A stretch of 64,000 nucleotides of DNA, from NCBI RefSeq assembly GCF_019578655.1, contig NC_063259.1, forward strand, positions 30,863,277 to 30,927,276, read 5' to 3'. Numbering within the stretch: position 1 is the first letter of the stretch; every line of letters starts with the position of its first letter. Source of the DNA: Ricinus communis (taxonomy: Eukaryota > Streptophyta > Magnoliopsida > Malpighiales > Euphorbiaceae). The notes under the pieces are model-generated. The model did not search any database, was not told where the DNA came from, and saw nothing but the letters and a program-made list of their open reading frames with translations. A program made the position numbers and the translations under genes. This document shows, one piece after another, positions 12,418-23,978 of this stretch.

Positions 12418-14601
12418 CTACGTATGATAACTCTTGCTCTATAATGTATTAAAAAAGCATCAACCACAAGGATCAGTTTCCACAGCTTGATGTTCTTTCA
12501 TACTTCACGACAAATAAACAGTCCTTTCAATTATTTGAGACCTGAGCAAAGAAAATGAAACTATCTCATGAAAAACATTAATTAAACAGGAATAATCATC
12601 AAGTGCATCCTAATATGATTATAACCTTACAACTACACATGTCTGTATGTGTGTGTATGCACATATCACATGATGCTTTTATTGACTTCAAAATCTATCA
12701 TGGTTGTATAAACAAATTAGGAGCAAGTTTAACTATTTTGAGCATAGAAGCATGTCCCTATGCACCTCTAATTAGAGCAATAATGTCAGCAATGATAGAA
12801 GCTCAAGGTAAATTTCATTTTGATAGAAGCATTAAAGTTCTGTAGAAATGCTCATCACTCAAATAAAATTGTTTCTTGGAAATGTACAGGCATATGAATC
12901 ACATCAAAGGTCTCTAGTAATTCTCTAGTGAAAAGAAAACCACATTGCTTCTACTAATTTCTTGTGCATCCTCATGTCTAAGAGTAAAAAATACTTTCAG
13001 ACCCATAAACTTTAGACATGCATCATATATATGATGTTCTAGAAAGTGATACCACGCCAATAAATATTTATGATGATGGACTGACATTTAACATGATTAA
13101 TAACAGGTATGATATCAGTAAACTCAAGGGCAAAAGAAACAGATTCAGGATAAAGGACCTCAATTACTCTTCATAAAATATCTAAAAGTGCCTAGTGAAT
13201 GCGTTCACTACTGGCACTAAGATGACTTTATAATTTGAATATTTTCATGAATCTGGAATGATTTTAGCCATCAAACTTCCAACAAAGAGAGAAATCAATT
13301 TGCAATATCAAGTATGACTGCATTTATATATTAAACAGCGGATTGTAATATGTCATAATGAGAAAGTGTCTGCTAATAAAGCAGAACAGTACCCTGTGAT
13401 TACCCTGGGACTTGCCTGCCTATAATTATAGTTTCATGTAGGCATGCTAGCTTTATTATTTTTACAGCACTTTTCATACTTGGAACTTCAAAACCCAACT
13501 GACTGTTTTTAGTGCATGATGGCCCAGAAAATGAAATAGGTTTACCTAAACAAGCTTCCATAAGCGTTAGACAACCAAATCAGATTAGCCACTAAGTTTC
13601 TTATCTGAAAAGCTAATCAAAAGTGTGCCAGTGCTGGTCAACCATGTCGAGAAAGAGCTATGTATACTACAATTTTCACAATGCAATTTCAACATTCACT
13701 AACCACAGGAAAACAGTGTGCGCATTTGCAAACCAGAACGCTTACATCATTTGATAAGCTAATCAAGATTTTTCAAAAAAAGAAGAAGTTATTAAACCTC
13801 ACAAACCAGAGACATGCCCGATGCTTGTTAAATAAATTTAAAAAGTAAGTATCTGAAATATAGTTAAATATATCTACAGGTCAATATAGAGAAAAAGATA
13901 TTATATCTGCTCCTCTTTTTTATACAAATGAAGATCTAAATGGAGTTTTCAGTATCTAAAATTCACTTTCTAAGAACAAACGAAATAAAAGGAGTTTTTG
14001 GCAAATTTACACATTATAAATTCTCCCTTTTCTCAACAAATACGTAATGTTTTTTTCTTCAACTGAACACAAAATGTACATTTGTTTCATTTTTCTAATT
14101 TTTACCTTTCTCCTTATGTCCTTCTCAAGTCCAGCGGATTAACAGACTACAAAAACAGAAATTATACTGATTCCAGCTAAATAAAACTTAAATTCACACA
14201 TCAATTTTAAAGCTGTCAACCTTTTTTTCTTCTCAACTTATCACAGTACTTGCTTTAGATAACTAAACTCTCGAATTTTGGATAAGCAAACAATGTTAAG
14301 AGGCTTCAAACTTAACAAACAATCAAAAGAAACTATGACAAATTCAACAGAATACAAATCAAGCAACAACCTTTGTGATGGATCTACAGTGAAAGAAGTT
14401 TAAAATACAAACCTGCAACGTTCAAATTTTACAATTTGAACTATCTAATTCAGTTCAAACTGAAAACCCTAAATTATACAATTTTGAAATGCCCAAATTA
14501 AAAGTGAAGACCAAAAAAAGAAAAAAAAAATGCTTTTTTACTACAACAAAAATTGTGGGATGAAAAAATAAAAAGGAAAGGGAAAAAATTTGAGCAGTTA
14601 C
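12418..14601 (-). other. Probable leader intron of the DnaJ gene
   Basis: A minus-strand donor (CTTCAATAG|GTAACTG) at 14602/14601 and an acceptor (CATACGTAG|GGAAATATGG) at 12418 bracket about 2.2 kb of non-coding DNA. Another acceptor-like GTTGCAG near 14413 would allow a short extra leader exon. No gene is recognised inside. Confidence 0.5.
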
Positions 14602-14758
14602 CTATTGAAGGAAATTGTCTTTTAAGTGGAGAAACTTTGAAATCTGAGAGACCAATCAGCACAAACAGTGACTCATTTGTCAGAAACTCGTTCCAACCTG
14701 AGAAGAATTCTCAAAGGTGCCCAAATAAAAATAATAAAAAAATAATTTAATGCCTGAA

Positions 14759-14767
14759 TATATAAAT
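14759..14767 (-). promoter_or_regulatory. TATA box of the DnaJ gene
   Basis: The minus strand reads CCCATTTATATATTCAGG, placing a TATA element about 30 bases before the inferred start of the leader exon that ends at 14602. Inferred from position and spacing. Confidence 0.45.
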
Positions 14768-14799
14768 GGGAAAAAAAGGTATGGGTTTGCTTCATTTTC

Positions 14800-17700
14800 C
14801 TTTTTCTTTTCTTTCTCTCTCTCTTTTTTTGTTTTTTTTAATAATCAACCCAAATACAACTTTTTATTAGGAGGAAACTTTACTAGGGTCGAATGTTAAC
14901 TCTTGAAATGAGTTTGCAATCTTTTTAAGTCAACTATGGTTAACTTTTCACTCTAGATTTACTTGATGTGCCAATTTTTAGAAATATATCTTAAAATATT
15001 TTTTTCTTTCAATTAAATTCCTATTCATACCACTTTTCATACTAATTTTTAAATTATCACGTGGTCGGATTATTGCTTAATTAGAATATTAATTCTAATT
15101 CAACATTCTTTATCTAACTAAAATGAAAATCAAATGTGCTTTTCTTACTTATAATGTAAAATTGTAAATTCTAGTTAATTGATCGAAAGAATATTAAAAA
15201 TTTACAACTAAATTATTTATAAATTCTCTATTTTAATAATACTGATTTTTATTAAAAAATTATATATAAATAATGAGGAAGAATCACATTTTTATAATAA
15301 AAATAAGAGATTCTTATAATCAATCTCTGTCTCCTCATTTCTTAAGATTTTATTTTTAAGATATCATTATTACTTCTTCTTTGAAAAGAAAAATACTCTT
15401 TTATTAATTCACCAATTTTATTGATTAACATGTGTGATATTTTTTTTCCTTATAGTTGGTCAAATAATATATAAAAAATCCTTTTTATCTCTCTTTTAGC
15501 CCTATATTTTTAGAGATTAAATTTTTTGCAACTATAGAAAAGCTTAATGAAATTTTTAGTCCAAAATAGATTGTCTCGTAAATACTTTTTAGTAATTATA
15601 TTCGAGAAAAATAAATCTCCTTTAAAAAGAAATTTATTAATTATTTATAAATTACATAAATTAATTATAAAAATTATTCACCAATTTAATTTAATATCAA
15701 CCCGAGAGTGGATGCATTATCTAAATTATGTATTTTAAAGTGCATATTTTTTCTTATAGAAAGAAAACAACATACATATATCACTGGAAAGATTATATTT
15801 TAATGTTAGAAATTTTTTATTTTGTTAAAATTTAATTTTTAACACATTTAATTTTTATTTTAATATATGAGGTTCAAGTTTATGTGTAATTTTATAATTT
15901 TTTTATTAATTTATTGTTTAATAAATTACATTCATAATTAAACACTGATTTTAATCATAAGCAATAATATACTAATAACAAATTAGTTTTCTAATTAGAT
16001 AGTAATTATTTCAAAAATAGCATATTAATTATATTTTAATATTATATTAATTAATCTAATTAGATAATAATTATAATTATAAAAATAATATTTTTAAATA
16101 TTATATTCATTAATAAATTAATTTTAATTGTATAATAATTTCTAATTTTAAAAATAATAATATCAATTACATTGATACTAATAATTTATACAATATTAGA
16201 TTAGTCAATATATATTTTTAAAATAGTTTTTATATTACTGCATTAATAAAATCTTAAATTAAAAATAGTTAATTTGCTATTTTTCTAAATATTGTAAAGT
16301 AATATTAAATATTAGAATTTATTAAATTATATAATATAATTTTAATTTTTTTGTAACTTAAATAATAATAACGGCAGTTAAATGCACGGGTAAAACATTA
16401 GTACTATTAAATTTATTATGAATATATTTTCTAAAAAGATATGTACTTCTTTATCATGAAATAAAATATATTTCCGACTATACAAATATTAATAAATAAA
16501 TATTTTTAATTGATATTATTAATTATTATTATTATTATTATTATTACTTATTAAAATACTTTTATTAGGTAATCTTTCACTGACAAAATCTGTTCGTGTC
16601 ATTTATTGTCTAATTAAACAAGTAATATCTCAATTTAAAAGTGTGAATTGTGATGTATTTTGATATGAAGATATTTTGTTATACCAGAAATTTCAATTTA
16701 AAAATGAGAATTTATGTCAGGACATGTTCATTTAATATTTTTTGGAGGCATTTAAATTAGTTTATTGTGTTGTAACTTGATAATTTGTTTGAAAAAGATA
16801 AAATTTTATTCTATTTCATACTAATTATTATGTTTTAATATCTCATTTAGAATAAAAAGCATTTAATAGATTTAATCACATAAAAAAAATTATTAAATGA
16901 GATTAAATTATTCTTCCATATATATTTTTTTAAATCTATTATATATATTTCAATACAATAAAAAATAATATTATATTAAATATATAAAAATAACAAATAA
17001 TTAAATTACTCTTATTTAAAAAAAAAAGCCTCTATTATAATATGCATAATTTCAACTTTTGCATAAATATTAAATCACGAGTTTGAGTTGTCTTGGAAAT
17101 CATCATAATTATAGTTGGTAATTAATTGCTCATTGACTCTTCTATTTTCTGTCTTTTATGGGAAGTCTGTTATTTTCTTTAAATTAAAATGAATTTACCT
17201 ATTTTGGATTTTTTCCTTTTTTGTTTTATAATTATGTAATTTGATAATAAACTATCCATAAGAATTTCATATAGTTTTATGTCGAACGCTTCCGAATTTA
17301 TATTATTGCTTATTATTATTATTATAAAAGATATAAAATTAAAATAAAAAATTTTAGAAATATTTTAAAATTAAATAAAAATATTTTTATTATGTAATTT
17401 TTTCTAAAATTTTTAAAATACGGTATATAATTTTTTTTGATTATTATTTAGCTGTTCTTTAATTGTTTTATCAAAAAGGAATTAAAGAAAAATAAAAGAA
17501 TAATCAATACAATATCAATAAAAATTGAAAAACTACATTTTTATATTTTTATACAATAAAAAAAAAAAAATTACACCATATTTTCTATAAAAAGATAAAA
17601 AAAAGGAGTATTTCAATTATTATTTTTTCAAATTAAAATGAAGGTTAAAATTATAGCCCAGTCCATAGTACCTACTGATTTTGATGAGTCCAATCTTGAG
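14800..17700. other. Extremely AT-rich gene-free intergenic tract
   Basis: Nearly three kilobases made up almost entirely of A and T, with simple repeats such as the TTA run near 16527-16545. It separates the divergent DnaJ and TIGR01589 genes. There is no coding frame with a recognisable product and no clear transposon ends. It may be a matrix-attachment-like spacer or eroded transposon DNA. Confidence 0.55.
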
Positions 17701-17908
17701 GCGGAAAGCCCAAAACTACAGTATAATAATTTGCAGGCTTCTCCTTCATCTTCACCCGAGTTCAACTCTTTATAAACCCTAGCCAAAAGAAATTAAAAAA
17801 GAAAAAGAGAGAATTATAATGTCAAATTTCGGCTGCCATTTTTTTTCCTTTACAGCTCCAGACTTGTCAGTATCCAGAGACTGAGCACGAAAAAGTGATA
17901 ATCTTCTT

Positions 17909-17985
17909 CGAAAACGGTTACAGCATTCAGTAACGTATAAAAAGGGTTCGAAACGGTTACAGCATTCAATATCGTATAAAAGGTT
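17909..17985 (+). promoter_or_regulatory. Duplicated TATA module upstream of the TIGR01589 gene
   Basis: A block of about 40 bp beginning CGAAAACGGTTACAGCATTC occurs twice in tandem, from 17909 and 17949. Each copy ends in a TATA box (TATAAAAA at 17936, TATAAAAGG at 17975). A third TATA-like TTTATAAACC lies near 17768. These are the likely core promoters of the downstream + strand gene. Confidence 0.5.
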
Positions 17986-18746
17986 TCCCACTCTCCTTAA
18001 AATTCTTTATTTCTGTTACTTTTCTTTTTTTATGGAAATTATCAATCTTTGTGCAAAAGCATTTTATTGGTCTATCAACTCAAATAATCTTGTTAATGTG
18101 AATTATTATTCTTCTTGATTTTCTAATCCAGTTAATATCTTAGTTCTTGAATCTCACATAACTTTTTTATGAAGGCATTGCAGGTTTCTAGTTCAAAACC
18201 ATTTGGTTCATTTAATAATCTTATCACAAAAGCGGCCATGTATTAAATTTCAAATGAAGGTGTTACAGGTTTGACCTATTTGGCTTAAGTTCTATCTCAT
18301 TCTTTAGGTAAAAAGTACCATAAGTACATGATTAAACCTCTATTAATTTCAAACTAACTCAATTATCCTTCAAGTTATCTCATCTATGCACCGTGTAATT
18401 TCACGAGAAGCCGTTACCGCATTAATTCTCACTCACATTTTTTTTGCATGTAAGCAAGTATTGACTTTGCTTTTAGGGGAAAAATCATAAAATAATGATT
18501 TCTCTCACTTTGACAAAGAAAAATCAAAACCATCATCATTAGTTTATTAGCTTCTAGAATATAATTGTTCCCTTTTCAAATTTTAAGGGTATAGCTATTT
18601 TGAGGTTTAGGGATTTAATTGCATTTTGGCAAAAGTTCAAGTTCAACTCTTCCTCCTTTATAGTTCTTCCTTGAAGAGTAGGAAGTTATTGGATCACGTT
18701 GTTTCCTTTTGTTTAAATCATTAATTAATTCAAAGAACTTTAACAG

Positions 18747-21700
18747 GACTCATCGAATTCGGCAGAAATAAAATTTTCAACGCAAGCATCACACGAATCA
18801 CCGATTGACCAACAAAATGAACGGTCTGAGGTTCTTGGTTCAAGCAACAATAGTAGGAAAATTACTCGGGAAGATATTGAAGTTGTAAGACATTTAATAT
18901 GATCTCTATTTTATCAATATGAATATGATTATTTCTTATATAGTTGATTTTTGTTTTCTTGGGTAATGCATTCATAGGTCCAAAACCTGATTGAAAGGTG
19001 TCTTCAACTGTATATGAATAGAAGTGAGGTGGTAAATATTCTTTTGAATCAAGCTAGAATTGAGCCTGGTTTTACAACCCTAGGTAGACCTCTGATACTT
19101 TTCAGTCATCATCGGTCATTAAATGTTCTCAATAAATTCATAATGGACATACAGAGTTTATCATAATTTTTAGCATTATTTTCTCCTCAAAGTGATCTAC
19201 ATCTAGCTTCTATGCTTCCTGTAATTTAGTGTGGCAGAAATTGGAAGAAGAAAATGCAGACTTTTTTAAGGCCTACTATGCGAGGCTAATGTTGAAGAAA
19301 CAAATTACTGTGTTTAATCAATTACTCGAGCATCAGTACTATCTCATGAAGTCTTCTGCACCTCCAAGGGTTCCATTAGCTCCAGTTCAGAATGGGATTC
19401 AGCACATGTCAGGTAACTTAGTCCTGTAAGAGGCTACTATCTTCAGTACAAAGTGAAGTTAAAAATATATTCTGGTCTCCAGAACAATTGGAATGTGGTC
19501 AACTTACTGTGATCAGTGATCTCATTCCAGTATTAGGAGATCCTGGAGTCTTATATTTGTATAGCACTAAGAAAGTAGAAGTCCTTGCATTTTCCTCATA
19601 CGAGATATCATTTAGCTTTGACTTGTCTGCAAGGAGGCACAACTTTTGAACCAGGCCTCTGATGCCATGCTATTGAGGTTCTCATGTGGTTTGCATAGGG
19701 ATTGTCTGAATGATATAGATTCTCACGAGATAGCAAAAGTTTTATGATGTTGATCACATCACTGAGGTTTTTCAAGGGCTAGATATGTTACTCCGTAGTC
19801 TGCAGAGAGACTATAATGGTACTTTGAGGCACTTATTGGACATGTGAGGTTGTCCAAATTTTCTCTGCAATATATAATTACTAGCAGATTATATATGTAA
19901 TTTCAGTGAGACTTTAGTGAATTGATCTGGTCATCTCTTTGCTGCTGCTTCTATGTGACCTTCTTGCTACATGGACTCTTGCCTATTCCTGGAGCAAACC
20001 AAAAAAAAACACTCTTGCCTATTCTATTTTGATATGTTGCATAATTGTTTCCTTGGGATGGGAAGTGGGAGGGGTGAATACTTTATATTGCCAAATTTTA
20101 AGAAAATATCTCTGAGTGCTCTTTGTTTCTTGTATTAATAGTGTTTTCTAATCTATTGGGATCCTTGGTCCAAGTTTCTTAAGAGTGTCTTACCCTGTGC
20201 CATCATCCCTTTTTGATCAAGGCTGCTTTTTCTTGAAGCTCAGTCAACAATGTGCCTATGGGATACTCCATGCTGCATCAGCCTCCTATGCCATCAATGG
20301 GTCTTCCCCAGATTGATGTGGTAAATGGAATCCCTGCATCAGGTCTTCTTCATCCAATGCAAATGAACTATGGGAAAGAGTGAGTTCCTTCTCGTGTGGT
20401 TCTTCTCCTCTCCCTTTTTATGTTCATGCTTAAGTGGTCTAGTAAAATGGTAGGTCCTTGACCTTTTGATGCATATGGTTCAACAAAAATTGCGAAAATA
20501 AAATAAATAATCAATCTGTAGTTCCTATCTCATATAATTGCTTCAAGGATCCTTCTCATTGAGATCATAATGCTATTTGTTTCTAAAGAGAAAATCTAAA
20601 GATAAAAGGTGCTTTTTAATTAATTAGATTGAAAGCAACAAAGAATCTATTAGAGTGGCTCCGCTCCTTTCTTTCGCCTCAGTAGTGAGCATTACTAGAT
20701 CTGATTTGACTGAATATTGGACTTGGATATGCTTTCGATCAAGATGTTCTTGCCTCCCCCATAATTTTAGATTCTGTATCATGCGATTACTGATCCAACT
20801 GGAAATTTTGTGTATCAAATTGAAACAGTTATTGACTAAGATGCTCTCTTGGAAACTAATACCCACTAGAATTGCACTGTTCAAAAGAAATAGGTTCCTA
20901 CAGTAGAGAAAGAGAGGGGAGCACCCGGGGTGGGGGGGGATGTGTGTCTGTTAGCTTCATAACCATGTGCTCTTGTGTAGGTTTTTAAATAAGTTCAAGA
21001 ATATATTATATGTCTGTTAGCATCACAAGTGTATGTCTTTGTGGGCTTACTGCTTATTTGTTTATTGAAGGACCGTGATAAATAGAGGCTCAGCTGAACT
21101 AGTTTCTGCTGTCCCTGCTATCAAGTCAGAGGTGACTTTAAGTCCTGCATCAGCTACAGCCAATGGTCAATATCCTTTCACCTCAACAGAAATATCAGAT
21201 TTGGGAATGAATGCATTAGCGCTCGACTCTGTGTATACATCACAAGTACGAAGTCCAGAGGCACTGCCAGTTGGGCCCAATTGTGGGACTTATAGTTCTA
21301 AGGAGTCTCTTCAACCACTTTGTCATATTCCATGGAATTTTAGCTTCTCAGATCTAGCGGCAGACTTTATAACTGCGGAAGGTTAGAGGCTAGATGATGT
21401 ATTTCTATATTTCTGTTAATTATTTTCAGCTTCATGAGGTAGCCTTTGATGTCATAGTCCTATTGCTAAGATCTGGATTGGAAAGCTAAACATACTTTAT
21501 CTGAATTGGAAAGCTAAACATACTTTAAGTGTATATGATGTTTGAGTACTTCATTAATTAGTGATCCTAAGTTTTAGTGCAATCTAAAATTGGTATGGCG
21601 AAATACGGTTATGATTATTCATGATCTTCAGATTAGGAAAGAAATGTGCAGTTCCTTTTAAGCTCTTTATTGGTGAAAACTGCCTTGAGTTCAAGACAGG

Positions 21701-22100
21701 ATTATAGTTGCTTCCTGTTGATGTCACAGTAAGATCATTCCTCACTATCTGCAATGTGCATCTGTTCATTACTACAAATTTACAACATCATACATGTAAA
21801 CATGGTCACATCGATTGCTCTGGCACTGTGTTACCTTGCATCGCTTTTAATTGCACAATTCTCACGTGTGTATTTCCAGTGGATCGTGCGCAGCTGGGAA
21901 ATTATGCAGGATCTGATATATTACTTGATTCTCCAGAGCAAAACGACATCGGTAAGTTTAATTTTCTGTTCTAATGATTCTCATTAAATCTCGAGTCCTC
22001 TTTCACGTTTTAATGGAATGTATTTATCCTTATTTCAGTTGAGGAGTTCTTTGTTGATGCTGTTCCTGCCCCCAATGCTCGAACAGAAGAAAAATCTTAA
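18747..22100 (+). CDS. Plant-specific TIGR01589-domain protein (at least 335 aa)
   Basis: Exons: 18747-18884, 18978-19083, 19230-19412, 20244-20379, 21071-21381, 21880-21951, 22039-22100. All junctions are in phase. The conserved domain spans exons 2-3 (VQNLIERCLQLYMNRSEVVN, then VWQKLEEENADFFKAYYARL) and matches the uncharacterised plant domain TIGR01589. A Met/Pro-rich linker follows, then the conserved tail blocks IPWNFSFSDL, GSDILLDSPEQNDI and VEEFFVDAVP. The acidic tail could suggest a nuclear regulator, but that is a guess. The first coding exon is unresolved. A stop lies in frame just before 18747, so the ATG must be upstream. Two candidate mini-exons, ATGAAGGCATTGCAG (18169) and ATGAAGGTGTTACAG (18254), both end in CAG|GTTT with the right phase. 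Confidence 0.85.
21477..21532 (+). repeat. 28-bp tandem duplication in an intron
   Basis: ATTGGAAAGCTAAACATACT occurs at 21477 and again at 21505, in the intron after the fifth listed exon of the TIGR01589 gene. No function is evident. Confidence 0.7.
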
Positions 22101-23709
22101 TTTGAACAGCAAGGTTTGACTAGTTAGATTGAGGTAGGGTTTTAAGCTGTACAGAAGCATATCAACGTAAAATTTGGAACCTCAGGAATAGGCTGGCATG
22201 AAGTTAGTTCTCTGTTATAATTTTCTTATCTTTACTTCTTAGCCACAATTTCTGCTTGGCCAATTTCTGAATGCAGTCACAAATTACGTTGAAAATTAAC
22301 GTAGTTATGATCATTGTGTACATAATTTAAGCTTACCGTTTCAGTTATCGATGTACCTTCTATAGTGGATTCGGCTCCACAAGAGGGGAGATGGTAATCA
22401 CGTGTCAATAAAAATATAATTTAAATAAAACTCGCATCACATTAGTGGGATGCAGCAGCTAAAATATTTTGCAATAATGTTGCAAAGATGTTATACAAGT
22501 GCACTAGAGCGAAGATTGTGGAATGGGAAGTTGAATTCGGTGAAACATAAGAAAACTGGTGGCCGGCACGCTGCCTCCGATTAAGGCCTGCTCGTAGTTA
22601 GTTTTGCTTGAAAGTTCAAGGTTGTGGGCTTTCCATGGGAATGAGCCTGTCTGCGGTGGAAGCGACGATGGCAATCGACCCATGGTTCCTTGCTCCTTTT
22701 TGCTGCTCGTCTCCAATTGAAGTTGGGAGTGGAAAGAAGAGGTGGCGGGCAAGCTTTAAAGCTTAGAATTTAACAAATTTAGTAGCAAAATGGGCGATGA
22801 ACGCAGTGTTTGGTGGGACTATTCGTTTCATATCAGAACGAGCTGAATCTAATGGGTTCGAGCTTGTTTCATTCAAGTCAAGATTTATCGAGACTTTCTA
22901 GTTGATCTAAACCTAAATAAGTTTAATCCACACAGATAAAAAAAATAAAATACTCATAATTTATAAAAAAAATAAAATATTCATTATAAGAATATAAAAT
23001 ATTTAGTAATACTTAGAAAAAATTGTTAACAACTAAGTTTCCCATAAAAGTAAATTACAAAAATTGAATTGAGTCGCTTGTGTATCGTTTTGGTGTTACA
23101 CGACTTTGAAGAATTTTTGCCAGTTAATTTAATCAATTTATGGAATAGTTTCTCACGCCCTAACCAATTAACCAAAGTAAATAACTTTTTGGAGGAGTTA
23201 CTAGCCTATGCAACTTCACATAGTCAGTTCGTTGCTACCTATGCCTTAGTTCTTTTAAGTTTTTTTCTTTAAAAAAAAAATCCCGCCTTCGTGCTGATTG
23301 CAATAGAATTTGAAAGAAAAAACAAGGAGATCGATTGCACTCAATATCTAGAAAATACTCTTTGAGGTCATGATGCCATCAGCTTAATCGGGCAGACGGC
23401 TTAACCACAGAGGAGATGACACACAAGTGACAGCACAGAAGACTCAATAACTTTATTAGATGAAGATTAAAAAAAGAAAAAAAAGAAAAGCAAAGCAAGG
23501 TAAACATACAGATCTATGAACTTTGGAAGAAAACAGGACGCTTAAATCCACCTTCTTGATACAGAGCAAATTGAGAAACAAAATGAATAAACAAATGGAC
23601 TCTCCTCCATATGCACATTCAGGTGTCATGCATGCATGCACAAATTTCAAAATTAGATCAACTATAGGATCAATAATTCTACGCCATGCAATTTAAGCAG
23701 CAACCATTA
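22101..23709. other. Convergent intergenic region
   Basis: This is the 3' flank of the TIGR01589 gene and of the PP2C76-like gene. A GC-richer patch at about 22500-22760 holds an 82-codon minus-strand frame with no recognisable family. A/T tandem repeats lie near 22940-22990. No gene is supported. Confidence 0.45.
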
Positions 23710-23935
23710 CTAATTATGTTGGGGATTGGCTGGATCTGCCTTATCATGCTGGAATCTCACTACGATGCATGTTATATTGTCAGCGCTTCCTCGAGTAAAA
23801 GCAGCCTCTGTTAACTTTCTGGCTGCTGCCTCAGGTTCTTCTTCTGTTCGAGCAAGCGAAACAGCATCCTGAAAGTAATGCATGCCCCACCAAGCCAACA
23901 GGTTAGCTCTCTAGCACTTGTGTGTGTGTGTGTGT

Positions 23936-23978
<43 letters not shown>

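Noticed and set aside
18031..18120. ATG opening a 29-codon frame upstream of the TIGR01589 gene, considered as the start codon
   Set aside because: It reaches a stop before any donor in the needed phase; at most it is an upstream frame in the leader.
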